From assembly GCA_027489275.1 (NCBI GenBank), contig JAIYAB010000190.1, positions 1-49,134 on the forward strand: a DNA stretch of 49,134 nt, written 5' to 3'. The DNA is from Hyphomicrobiales bacterium. Lineage in GTDB: Bacteria; Pseudomonadota; Alphaproteobacteria; Rhizobiales; Beijerinckiaceae. The notes under the pieces are model-generated. The model was given only the letters and a program-made list of their open reading frames with translations. It searched no databases and had not been told where the DNA came from. Positions 23,696 through 31,498 of this stretch are shown piece by piece. The number at the start of each line of letters is the position of its first letter. Positions within the stretch are counted from its first letter, which is position 1. The position numbers and the translations under genes were made by a program.

Positions 23696-25216
23696 TCATG
23701 GCCGTCCCACGAGCAGGAAACCCATCGGCTCGAGCGGAATGAAGCCGAGAACGATCGCTGCAACCGCGAGAACGAGGGCCATGGCCTGTCGCCGGAGCGA
23801 TATCTGGACGAAGGTCGCCGATGCCTCCGGCCGCTGAAGGGCGCACACCACCACCCGCAGGACGTATCCGCCTGCCAGAAGCCCGCCCGCCAGGACGACG
23901 ACGGCGATCCATGGAACGCCCTGCTGGATCGCCGCGGTCAGCAGCATCACCTTCGCCACGAAACCGCCAGACGGCGGCAATCCCATCAGCGACAGCCCGC
24001 CGATCGCAAAGGCGGCGACGCTGAGCGGCGCCGCCTGCGCCGCCCCGCCCAGAGCGCGGATCCGGTCATGGCCGAGCGCCTCGGCGATCACGCCCGCCGC
24101 CATGAACATCGCCGCCTTCGCGAAGGCGTGGGAGACGATGTGAAGAAAGCCGCCGGTCCAGGCCAGGGCTTCCGGTATCGTCAGCGGCCCTGAAGACTTC
24201 ACGAGCGGCAGCATCAGGAACACGTAGCCGAGCTGGGCTGCGGTCGAATAGGCGATGAGAAGCTTCAGACGCGTCTGCCCCAGCGCCCGCAGCCCGCAGA
24301 AGAGGATCGCGCCTGTCCCGAGTATGGCCAGGACCGGGGCCGCCCGTTCGGCGAGATCGGCGGGGGCCAGCCCCAGCCAGATGCGCAGGAGCAGAAAGAT
24401 CGGAGCCTTGATGACGAGCGACGACAATAGCGCGCTCGCGGCCGGCGGCGCGCCGGCATGGGCCGGCGGCAGCCACAGATAGAGTGGGAAGAGCGCAGCC
24501 TTCGCCGCGAGGCCGGCGGACATCAGGGCAAGCGCGATACCCGTCATCGCGGAGTCCGCGGCCAGTCTTTGCCCGGCCAGTCCGATGTCGAGCGTGCCCG
24601 TTTCGGCATAGATCAGCACGGCGCCCAGCAGGTACAGCAGCGACCCGAGCAGCGCGAACAGCAGGTACGTCAGCGCCGCTTCGAGTTGCGCCGCCTTCCC
24701 CTCGAGGCAGACCAGCGGTACGGCGGCGAAGGTCAGCAGCTCCAGCGCCACGTACAGCGTGAAGAGATCCTGCGCGAGGAAGGCGAGGTTCAGTCCGCTG
24801 GCCACGCAAAGCGACAGCATCCAGTACGTGGGCGGAAAGGAAGTCTTGCGATCGCGACCCGTGGTCGCGAACAGGCCGATCCCGCAGAACACCGCGGCGG
24901 ACATGACCAGCAAGACCGACGAGACGCCGTCGGCCCGCAACGCAATCCCCAGGGGAGGCCGCCATCCTCCCAGATGGTAGATCGCCGGCGTTCCCGACCA
25001 CCAGACCTGAAGCGCGATGATGGTCGCCACTGCCAGTCCGAGGCCGGCCAGCGTCATCGCCGCCCATTCGCCGACGCGCGGACCCGCCAGCAGGAGCGGA
25101 ACGAGTCCCGCCAGCGGCAGAATGATCACGAGCGCAAGCAACGGGCCCGGCGGCAGGCCTGCCAGGAGCAGGTGGCCGCTGCCGTCCGCTAGGAACGAGG
25201 CGTGATCCTGCGTCAC
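23696..25216 (-). CDS. mrpD: Na+/H+ antiporter subunit D (MrpD/MnhD-like)
   Basis: A 506-aa membrane protein with about 14 hydrophobic helices. MrpD/NuoN features visible are the helix-5 Glu in LYVALELLTF, the helix-7 Lys region SAGLAAKAALFPLYLWLPPAHAGAPP, SSLVIKAPIFLLLR and HAFAKAAMFMAAG. It forms part of the ion-translocating core. The start GTG 25216 overlaps the mrpC stop (GTGA). Its length fits MrpD. Confidence 0.9.
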   Translation of the reverse strand: MTQDHASFLADGSGHLLLAGLPPGPLLALVIILPLAGLVPLLLAGPRVGEWAAMTLAGLGLAVATIIALQVWWSGTPAIYHLGGWRPPLGIALRADGVSSVLLVMSAAVFCGIGLFATTGRDRKTSFPPTYWMLSLCVASGLNLAFLAQDLFTLYVALELLTFAAVPLVCLEGKAAQLEAALTYLLFALLGSLLYLLGAVLIYAETGTLDIGLAGQRLAADSAMTGIALALMSAGLAAKAALFPLYLWLPPAHAGAPPAASALLSSLVIKAPIFLLLRIWLGLAPADLAERAAPVLAILGTGAILFCGLRALGQTRLKLLIAYSTAAQLGYVFLMLPLVKSSGPLTIPEALAWTGGFLHIVSHAFAKAAMFMAAGVIAEALGHDRIRALGGAAQAAPLSVAAFAIGGLSLMGLPPSGGFVAKVMLLTAAIQQGVPWIAVVVLAGGLLAGGYVLRVVVCALQRPEASATFVQISLRRQAMALVLAVAAIVLGFIPLEPMGFLLVGRP

Positions 25217-25536
25217 CCCTCGTCCTTTGCGCTGCGAGCGTCGGCGTGCTCTTCGTCCCGCGCGGCGGCAAGCCGGACCACGATCGCCGTGGCCAGCGCC
25301 GTTGCCGAGAACGCGACGACGATGCCGGTGATGACGAGCGCCTGCGGAACGGGATCGGCGGCAAACCCCGCGCCTGCCCCGCGGCGCGCCGCGAAGCCGA
25401 ACACGATGAAGATGCCGCCGCCCAGCACGTTGAAGGCCAGGATGCGGTGCAGGGCATTCTCGCGCATGATCACGCCATAGAGGCCGAGGCCGACCAGGCC
25501 GGCTCCGGCCAGTGCGAGGATGATGGATCCCGTCAC
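25213..25536 (-). CDS. mrpC: Na+/H+ antiporter subunit C (MrpC/MnhC, NuoK-like)
   Basis: A 107-aa three-helix membrane protein: GSIILALAGAGLVGLGLYGVIM, ILAFNVLGGGIFIVFGFAA and VPQALVITGIVVAFSATALATAIVVRL. The last shows the NuoK/MrpC hallmark PQALVITGIVV. The GTG start at 25536 overlaps the preceding stop (GTGA), and its stop overlaps the mrpD start. The 488-aa ORF-track frame is a shadow of this gene extended through the mrpB region. Confidence 0.88.
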   Translation of the reverse strand: MTGSIILALAGAGLVGLGLYGVIMRENALHRILAFNVLGGGIFIVFGFAARRGAGAGFAADPVPQALVITGIVVAFSATALATAIVVRLAAARDEEHADARSAKDEG

Positions 25537-26456
25537 GACGACGCTCTCCCGGGCGGCCCCAGCACCAGCATCACGAGCGCCAGGCCGATGGAGATCGTGG
25601 AGGCGATTTCCACGACGATGATGACCGGCTTCTCGAAGCCCGGCGGATAGCCGAGGAACGATCCGGCAAGGGGCCAGCCCGCGATCCCCACGGCAAGGAA
25701 CAGGATGGGGCCGACGAGCAGCAACGCCCGCAGCTTCACGTCGGTCGCCGCAGGCGCCTTGACGATGCCCGCCATCATCAGGAGCAGGCCCATGGCGGCC
25801 AGCACCGCGGCGCCCTGGAACTTGCCGCCCGGGACATCGGCGCCGGCCCACACCTGATAGGCCCCCACCACGAGGCCGATCGGGACGAGCGCCCGGGCCA
25901 GAAAGACGACCGGTTCCGGCGATCTGCCCGTACCCGGCGTCGCCGGCCGCCCGGCGAGACGCTCTTGCGGAACCAGGGCCCAGACGCCGATCAGCGCGAG
26001 CAGGACGACGATGGTCTCCAGCACCGTGTCGAGGGCCCGGAACACCATCAGCACGCCGGTAATCGGGTTGCCCAGTCCCGTCGCCGGCATGTTCATCGCG
26101 ACGTCGGCCGCGATCGACGAGGCCGGCTCGGGCAGGCCGAGGATGACCGCCGAAAGCCCGAGCGTCACGCACGCGCACAGCAGGCCGACAGCCGCCTTTG
26201 CGCCTGCGGTCGAGGATGAGGGCGGCGATGGCACGTGCGCTATGGCGCGCAGGATGACGATGGTGGTGAGGCCGCTGCCCACCGCGATTTCGGTGAGCGC
26301 GACGTCGACGCTCTCGAGCCTGACCCAGGCGAGCGCCAGGATCATGCCATAGGCCAGGAAGCCGCTGGCGGCCGCCCGGACATCCGACGTCGCCACCACC
26401 CTGACCGCGGCGAGAACCAGCAGGACGCCGAGCCCGGCATCGAACGCCGTCATCAT
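25533..26456 (-). CDS. Fusion of MrpA C-terminal domain (MbhD/MbhE-like) with MrpB
   Basis: A 307-aa membrane protein with about nine helices. Residues 1-165 look like the C-terminal part of MrpA: a DUF4040/MbhD segment (EIAVGSGLTTIVIL), then GNPITGVLMVFRALDTVLETIVVLLALIGVWAL, matching MrpA's NVVNVILVDFRGFDTxGE. Residues 180-307 are an MnhB/MrpB domain with ADVPGGKFQGAAV (usually PGGGFxxG). In classical mrp operons these belong to separate MrpA (about 800 aa or more) and MrpB proteins. The start ATG 26456 overlaps the mrpG stop (ATGA). Confidence 0.85.
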   Translation of the reverse strand: MMTAFDAGLGVLLVLAAVRVVATSDVRAAASGFLAYGMILALAWVRLESVDVALTEIAVGSGLTTIVILRAIAHVPSPPSSSTAGAKAAVGLLCACVTLGLSAVILGLPEPASSIAADVAMNMPATGLGNPITGVLMVFRALDTVLETIVVLLALIGVWALVPQERLAGRPATPGTGRSPEPVVFLARALVPIGLVVGAYQVWAGADVPGGKFQGAAVLAAMGLLLMMAGIVKAPAATDVKLRALLLVGPILFLAVGIAGWPLAGSFLGYPPGFEKPVIIVVEIASTISIGLALVMLVLGPPGRASS

Positions 26457-26791
26457 GCGTCGCGTCCCCCGGCCATCCCGCGCTGATCGGGCCCGCTGGA
26501 CGCCGCGTCGCGTTCCGCCAGCGCGACCTCGCCCATGAGCTGCGCCGCCGCGCCGGAACTGATCTGCACGACGATCCAGACGGCGACGATCTTGGCCGCG
26601 TCGGCGATGCTGCCCACCTGCGGCAGGAGGGCGACGACGAGGAGGCCGAGGGCGATGTTGTCGGCCTTCGTGAGCGCATGAATTCGCGTCAGGGTGTCGG
26701 GCATCCGGACGAGGCCGACGGATCCTGCGATGAAGAAGAAGACGCTTGCGAGGAGCGCCGGGACCGTGACGAGGCTGGCGAGGTCTGGCAT
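26453..26791 (-). CDS. mrpG: Na+/H+ antiporter subunit G (MrpG/MnhG)
   Basis: A 112-aa membrane protein with three hydrophobic segments. The family hallmark GSVGLVRMPDTLTRIHALTKADN is present just after the first helix. The C-terminal tail is charged. It lies 7 nt after the mrpF stop and overlaps the next gene by ATGA. MrpG is a small structural subunit of the hetero-oligomeric antiporter. Confidence 0.9.
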   Translation of the reverse strand: MPDLASLVTVPALLASVFFFIAGSVGLVRMPDTLTRIHALTKADNIALGLLVVALLPQVGSIADAAKIVAVWIVVQISSGAAAQLMGEVALAERDAASSGPDQRGMAGGRDA

Positions 26792-26798
26792 GTCCGCC

Positions 26799-27065
26799 TC
26801 ACTCCGGTGGTCGCGACGGCGCTGCCGTCGAGACGCGCAGGGCGCATGCCGCGAACGCGGCGAGAAGGGCCGCCAGCAGGGCGAGGTCCAGAAGCGCCGC
26901 GTTTGCCGTGGCCACAGACAGAAGCAGCGACACCGCCACCACCGACGATCCGATCAGCTGCACGGCGAGCATCCGGTCGGCCATCGAACGGGGCCGGACG
27001 ATGACCAGTCCGACGGACGAGGCCACGAGGATGATGATCGCGGCGGCGAAATAGAGCGCGGTCAT
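26799..27065 (-). CDS. mrpF: Na+/H+ antiporter subunit F (MrpF/MnhF)
   Basis: An 88-aa three-helix protein with the MrpF pattern VIVRPRSMADRMLAVQLIGSS (usual form RxxxGPxxxDRvlAlD). ATG 27065 overlaps the mrpE stop (ATGA at 27062-27065); the longer ORF-track frame starting at 27617 runs through mrpE and is a shadow. MrpF is required for assembly or activity of Mrp complexes in characterised systems. Confidence 0.85.
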   Translation of the reverse strand: MTALYFAAAIIILVASSVGLVIVRPRSMADRMLAVQLIGSSVVAVSLLLSVATANAALLDLALLAALLAAFAACALRVSTAAPSRPPE

Positions 27066-27544
27066 TGCGCACGCGTCCGGTACATCGCCAGGAATGCGGC
27101 GGCATCTCCCGCAATGTCGGCTTCGACCGGCCCCTCGACGTCGAGCGAATGAACCTGCATCGACGAAGCGTCGCCGCCGAGCGGCAGGATGCCGGGCTGG
27201 AGGCTGGACAACGAGCTGAAGAACTGCCGCGGCACGCCTGCCGGAACGGCGCAGGGCACGCTGGCGATCCCGGGGCGGACCCGGACGCGGGGTCCGAGGA
27301 CGCGGCCCGCCACATCGGCACCGGCGATCAGGGAGCGTGCCACGAAGCGAAGCGCGAACCGGAGGATCCCCCCGGGGCTGACGGCCGAATCCCGTTGCGG
27401 GGCGAGCGCATCGCTCACGATCGCGACCACGACGGCCACGACCGCCCCCACCGCAAGATCGACCGGTCCGGTTCGTCCCAGAACGATCCAGGCGCACCAG
27501 AGGAGCAACGCCCGCCGCGCTATCGGCCAGACACCGCGCTGCAT
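27062..27544 (-). CDS. mrpE: Na+/H+ antiporter subunit E (MrpE/MnhE)
   Basis: A 160-aa protein with an N-terminal pair of hydrophobic segments (about 10-45) and a cytoplasmic domain with GILRFALRFVARSLIAGADVAGRVL and the MnhE end LPLGGDASSMQVHSLD. ATG 27544 is preferred over the ORF track's TTG 27550 because GAGAAGG sits 8 nt before it. It opens the seven-gene antiporter operon (E-F-G-A'B-C-D-D2). The 214 bp upstream should hold the promoter; I could not identify its boxes. Confidence 0.87.
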   Translation of the reverse strand: MQRGVWPIARRALLLWCAWIVLGRTGPVDLAVGAVVAVVVAIVSDALAPQRDSAVSPGGILRFALRFVARSLIAGADVAGRVLGPRVRVRPGIASVPCAVPAGVPRQFFSSLSSLQPGILPLGGDASSMQVHSLDVEGPVEADIAGDAAAFLAMYRTRAQ

Positions 27545-27758
27545 CGTCAAGACCTTCTCCCGCGCCGTCGATGCGCGCCCGCGCGCGTCCGGTCCTCACG
27601 CGCCCCACTGTTGGCAAGACCGGGACTTGGCGAGGCTACCAATTCCGCCCACGAGCGCAACCTGTGCGGTTATTGCGCGGAAATTTCACCGGCGATGTAA
27701 GTCCCTTGGACGATCGGTTCGGCCGCGCCCGCCTGCATCGTGACGCAGAGATCCGGGA

Positions 27759-28958
27759 TCAGTCGAAGAAGTCCGCGTCGCCCTCCGAGAGGTACTTCCT
27801 GGCCTCGGCGGGAATGAGGTTCACGCCCAGCCCCGGCCGGTCGGGAACGTCGATGAGGCCGTTCTTCACCGGCATGCCCTCGAACCCTTCCGTGATGTCG
27901 TACCAGAACGGCTCGAAGCGGGCCGGGTACTCGAAGGCGATCAGGTTGTCGGGCAGCGTCGCGCAGACCTGGATCAGCGAGGCGAGGCCGAAGATGCCGT
28001 TGGCCGTCCCGTGCGGCGCCATCGCGATGCCGTGGAGGTCGGCGTACTCGGCGATCCACTTGAGCTCGGCGATGCCGCCGACATCGCAGGGGTCCGGCCC
28101 GATGACATCGACCGCCCGCGTCTCGATCAGGGCCCTGTAGTTCTGGCGCAGGTAGATCTGCTCGCCGGTGTGGATCGGCGTGGTCGTATGCGGGGTCACC
28201 GCGCGGTATTCCTCCGCCCCGACGAAGGGCACGTAGTCGCCGGCGATCATGTCCTCGATCCACAGCAGATGAAGATCCTCCACCGCCTTCGCGAAGCGCA
28301 GCGCGTCATGCGTGAGGAAGCCCGGGCCGGCATCCACGGCGAGGCCGTACTTCGAGCCCAGCGTCTGCTTTGCCGCGCGGACACAGGCAACCAGATGGTT
28401 GAAGCCGTCCTCGCTGATCAGTCCCTTGTGGGGGTAGGGGAACGGCGCGTCGTGCTGGACGGCCCCGTAGTGGAAGTCGGGGAAGTCCCGGACCATCGAG
28501 GAGTGGAACGACGTCGGCAGCTTGAACATGCCGAAGCCGCCCTCCAGCGCCATGCCGTACTCCGCCCACTTCCGGTAGTCGTCCGGCGTTTGGCCGACGC
28601 CCGCCTCGTGGTGGTAGAGCGTGCGATAAGTGCGCACCTGGTCGCGCACCTTGCCGCCAAGGAGGCGATAGATCGGGAGACCGGCGGCCTTGCCGGCGAT
28701 GTCCCACAGGGCGATCTCGATCGCGCTGACCGCCGCCCCCCACGGCTTGAAGCCGCCGCGAACGCGGATCCGCTTCATCACCCGTTCGACGTTCACCGGG
28801 TCCTGGCCCACCAGCCACGACTTCAGCTGCAGCACGACCGGCTGCAGGTAGGGCTTGGGCGTCTCGATCTGGCTCCAGCCCGTGATGCCCTCATCCGTCG
28901 TGATGCGGATGACGGGGCTGCTGGCGATGATGGCGCATTTGATGTCGGTGATCTTCAA
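27759..28958 (-). CDS. Mandelate racemase/muconate lactonizing enzyme family protein, sugar-acid dehydratase-like
   Basis: A 399-aa enolase-superfamily protein, the third and distinct one in the window. Metal ligands are D209 (AVDAG), E235 (LLWIEDM) and E266 (HTGEQ), with D289 (GPDPCDVGG) and H316 (APHG) as the general-base dyad. The second-strand motif is MFKLP with a single Lys (K146), not KxK. About 60 residues separate it from D209, an enlarged loop (VRDFPDF, APFPYPHKG) seen in galactonate/mannonate/gluconate-type dehydratases. The substrate is unassigned. It stands alone, between the mrp operon and a divergent methyltransferase. Confidence 0.9.
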   Translation of the reverse strand: MKITDIKCAIIASSPVIRITTDEGITGWSQIETPKPYLQPVVLQLKSWLVGQDPVNVERVMKRIRVRGGFKPWGAAVSAIEIALWDIAGKAAGLPIYRLLGGKVRDQVRTYRTLYHHEAGVGQTPDDYRKWAEYGMALEGGFGMFKLPTSFHSSMVRDFPDFHYGAVQHDAPFPYPHKGLISEDGFNHLVACVRAAKQTLGSKYGLAVDAGPGFLTHDALRFAKAVEDLHLLWIEDMIAGDYVPFVGAEEYRAVTPHTTTPIHTGEQIYLRQNYRALIETRAVDVIGPDPCDVGGIAELKWIAEYADLHGIAMAPHGTANGIFGLASLIQVCATLPDNLIAFEYPARFEPFWYDITEGFEGMPVKNGLIDVPDRPGLGVNLIPAEARKYLSEGDADFFD

Positions 28959-29390
28959 CGTGACCTCCCCCTGGGCCTTTCTCCCCTTATGGCGGATGAA
29001 AGGCCCTGCGAACAGGCTTCATGCGGCCGGGGGATGCCCCTTCGTGTCGTGTATCCCTCCATGACGCTCACATCCCCACGGACAACCGAAGTCTCCGGAT
29101 GTGTCCTGGTATTCAACCCGGCTTGCGTTCGGCGTATCTCCTTGAGCTCCGCCGTTTTCCGGACAGTCATTGCAAGTCATGAAATACCCTCGTTCGTTTT
29201 CGACCATTCTTTGAATCCAGACAATTGAGGTGTACATTTCTCAGGCGTGCGGCTCTGGTCGTGTTCATGAGTATTCGTCACTCATGGCTTCAACCTGAAA
29301 CTAGGCAGATGCGGTCGCTGATCTGCCGCAACCTGATCCGAGCCGGTGTCTTCAACAGTGGAGCTTCCGCAGACCGAAGGAGAGGTAACG
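28959..29390. other. 432-bp divergent intergenic region, comparatively A+T-rich
   Basis: Lies between the divergent enolase (start 28958) and methyltransferase (start 29391) genes. Short ORF-track entries here have poor coding character. It holds the inverted repeat at 29266-29286 and is less G+C-rich at about 29120-29240, as expected for promoters. I could not place -35/-10 boxes with confidence. Confidence 0.5.
29266..29286. promoter_or_regulatory. Inverted repeat upstream of the methyltransferase gene
   Basis: CATGAGT-N7-ACTCATG, perfect 7-bp arms centred about 115 bp before the methyltransferase ATG. Spacing of one helical turn suits a dimeric regulator. No regulator gene is adjacent, so the binding protein is unknown. 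Confidence 0.4.
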
Positions 29391-30485
29391 ATGCAGACCG
29401 TCGAGAGCCGCACTCCTGCGATGACCCCGCCAGATCCAGACAAGCTCGACCGCTTCGTCGGCCGGATGCTGGGCGATATCGGCGCCATGATGACCGGGGC
29501 CCTCGTCGCGATGGGGGATCGCCTGGGCCTCTATCGTGTGTTGGCCGAGGCCGGTCCCTCGACGCCGGCCGAACTGGCCAAACGGGCCGGCGTGAATGAA
29601 CGCTATCTGCGCGAGTGGCTATCTGCGCAGGCCGCCTCCGGCTACGTCACGTACGACCCCGAGACCGGCGCCTTCGCGCTCGATCCGGAACAGGCTGCCG
29701 TCTTCGTCGATGAGGACAGCCCCGCCTACATGATCGGAGCCTTCGACATCGCGACGGCAGTCTGGAACGACGAGCCGCGCATCCGCGACGCCTTCCGGTC
29801 CGGCCGCGGCGTGGGATGGCATGAGCGCCATCCCTGCCTGTTCTGCGGCACCGAGCGCTTCTTCCGCCCGAGCTACCATCATCATCTCGTGCCGGAATGG
29901 TTGCCCGCCCTGAGGGGCGTGACCGAGAAGCTCAAGGCAGGGGCCCGCGTCGCTGACGTCGGCTGCGGGCACGGGGCCTCGACGCTGATCATGGCGAAGG
30001 CCTTCCCGGCGTCGACCTTCACCGGGTTCGACTACCATGGCGGGTCGGTCGAGGCGGCCGCTGACATGGCGAGGAACGCCGGCCTCGACGGCCGGGTCCG
30101 GTTCGAGAAGGCCTCTGCCAAGGACTTTCCCGGAGAGAACTACGATCTTGTCTGCTTCTTCGATTGCCTGCACGACATGGGCGATCCGGTGGGAGCCGCC
30201 CGCCATGTGCGCGAGGTCCTCGCGCCGGACGGGACGTGGCTCGTGGTCGAGCCGTTCGCCAAAGATGCGCTGGTCGAGAACCTGAACCCGGTGGGCCGGG
30301 TCTACTATGCAGCCTCGACCATGATCTGCACGCCGGCGTCCCTGTCGCAGGAGGTCGGCGCTGCCCTCGGCGCGCAGGCCGGACCCGAGCGATTGCTCGG
30401 CGTGATCCGTGAGGCGGGGTTCAGCCAGGCGAGGGTGGCGCTGGAAACGCCCTTCAACCTCGTCATCGAGGCAAAGCCTCACTGA
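29391..30485 (+). CDS. Class I SAM-dependent methyltransferase with N-terminal winged helix
   Basis: A 364-aa protein. The N-terminal winged-helix dimerisation domain (about 30-105: GDRLGLYRVLAEAGPSTPAELAKRAGVNERYL, AQAASGYVTYD) is of the Rv2258c-like type. The SAM-binding Rossmann fold follows: VADVGCGHGAS (motif I, about 200), FTGFDYH (motif II acidic end) and LVCFFDCLHDMGDP (motif IV). The acceptor is unknown; members modify small molecules. ATG 29391 follows GGAGAGG with 7 nt spacing; the ORF track's GTG 29346 lacks such a site. It is monocistronic. Confidence 0.9.
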   Translation: MQTVESRTPAMTPPDPDKLDRFVGRMLGDIGAMMTGALVAMGDRLGLYRVLAEAGPSTPAELAKRAGVNERYLREWLSAQAASGYVTYDPETGAFALDPEQAAVFVDEDSPAYMIGAFDIATAVWNDEPRIRDAFRSGRGVGWHERHPCLFCGTERFFRPSYHHHLVPEWLPALRGVTEKLKAGARVADVGCGHGASTLIMAKAFPASTFTGFDYHGGSVEAAADMARNAGLDGRVRFEKASAKDFPGENYDLVCFFDCLHDMGDPVGAARHVREVLAPDGTWLVVEPFAKDALVENLNPVGRVYYAASTMICTPASLSQEVGAALGAQAGPERLLGVIREAGFSQARVALETPFNLVIEAKPH

Positions 30486-30581
30486 GGCGCGCCGGCGGCG
30501 CGTCCGGTGCTCGCCGCCACCGTCGCCTTGCACGGGCAGCGCCCGCGCATGAGGAACGTGGCCGAGGCTCGCAGGTCGTCT

Positions 30582-30608
30582 CGGCCTCCACCGGCGAGGT
30601 GGAGGCCG
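30582..30608. terminator. Hairpin between convergent methyltransferase and L,D-transpeptidase-like genes
   Basis: An 11-bp perfect stem (CGGCCTCCACC/GGTGGAGGCCG) with the 5-nt loop GGCGA, 15 nt beyond the stop at 30624 and about 100 nt beyond the stop at 30485. There is no T-tract on either side. It may serve as a bidirectional terminator or 3'-end stabiliser. Confidence 0.5.
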
Positions 30609-30623
30609 CCCGGGCGCGTCCGG

Positions 30624-31334
30624 TCAGGCCGGCAGGACGACGACCTTCGTCTTGATCGGCGTCTTGGCGTACAGGTCGAGCATGTCCTGCGTGAGGAGGC
30701 CGATGCAGCCGCTCGATATGCCGTTGCCGATCGTCTCCGGCAGGATGGTGCTGTAGATCGTGTAGAGCGTGTACTTGCCGTTCTGGTAGAGATAGAGCGT
30801 CCGGGCGCCGAGCGGATTGTCGAGCCCGGGCGCCATGCCCCCGGCATACTGGCGCGCTTCCGGCTGGCGCAGGATCATTTCCTTGGGCGGCGTCCAGATC
30901 GGCCATTCTGCCTTGCGCCCGATATAGGCGTCGCCGTGCCACAGGAACCCCTGGCGGCCGACATTGGCGCCGTAGCGGGTGGCGTTCCCGTTCTCCTCGA
31001 TGCGGTAGACGTAGAAATTGCTCGGATCGACGATGATCGTGCCGGGCGCCTCGTTCGTCTCGTAGCGCACTGTCCGCCGGTAGTACTTCGGGTCGACCTT
31101 GGTGACGTCGACGGCCGGGATCGGGAACTTCTCCTCGGGCACCGGCCCGTAGAGCATGGCCGCCTCGGTCTGGCTCATGCCATCCGACGTCACGCAGCCG
31201 CCCAGTCCCAGCGCGCCGATCCCGACGGCGGAGCCGCACAGGAACGACCGGCGGTTCATGAGGCCCGGCTGACGCCCGGGCGCAGCGGTATCGTTCGTGT
31301 TGCCGGCGTCGGCAATCCCGTTGTGCTTGGTCAT
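30624..31334 (-). CDS. L,D-transpeptidase (YkuD) family lipoprotein with altered active site
   Basis: A 236-aa protein with a Tat-like export signal (NRRSFL, residues 27-32) and lipobox LGGC (C47), so probably a periplasmic lipoprotein. The YkuD domain fills the C-terminal half, ending in SSGCIGL with catalytic Cys C210. The His of the usual HG(T/S) motif is Tyr here (IYST, Y194), and the Arg normally after CI is Gly. Active family members cross-link peptidoglycan or attach lipoproteins to it; this copy may be inactive or atypical. ATG 31334 has GGAGG 12 nt upstream; ATG 31259, directly before the Arg pair, is the alternative. Confidence 0.85.
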   Translation of the reverse strand: MTKHNGIADAGNTNDTAAPGRQPGLMNRRSFLCGSAVGIGALGLGGCVTSDGMSQTEAAMLYGPVPEEKFPIPAVDVTKVDPKYYRRTVRYETNEAPGTIIVDPSNFYVYRIEENGNATRYGANVGRQGFLWHGDAYIGRKAEWPIWTPPKEMILRQPEARQYAGGMAPGLDNPLGARTLYLYQNGKYTLYTIYSTILPETIGNGISSGCIGLLTQDMLDLYAKTPIKTKVVVLPA

Positions 31335-31498
31335 GATCTGGGAAATCCTCCGTGTCCCTCGCCCGACCAGAGAAGACTCCGGCACGCATACGCTGACTGT
31401 CTGGGCTGCCGGAGATTGCCGTCAAGCAGGCCGGTTGGCAAGGTCGGCCCGCGCGTCAGGTTGTGGCTGCGGGCCAGCTGCGCCGCCTCGAAGGGCCG

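Noticed and set aside
21995-25216. DabA/DabB-type inorganic carbon transporter
   Set aside because: Proton_antipo_M proteins can be DabB, but no DabA (DUF2309) is adjacent and E, F, G, C and B-type Mrp subunits are in the same operon.
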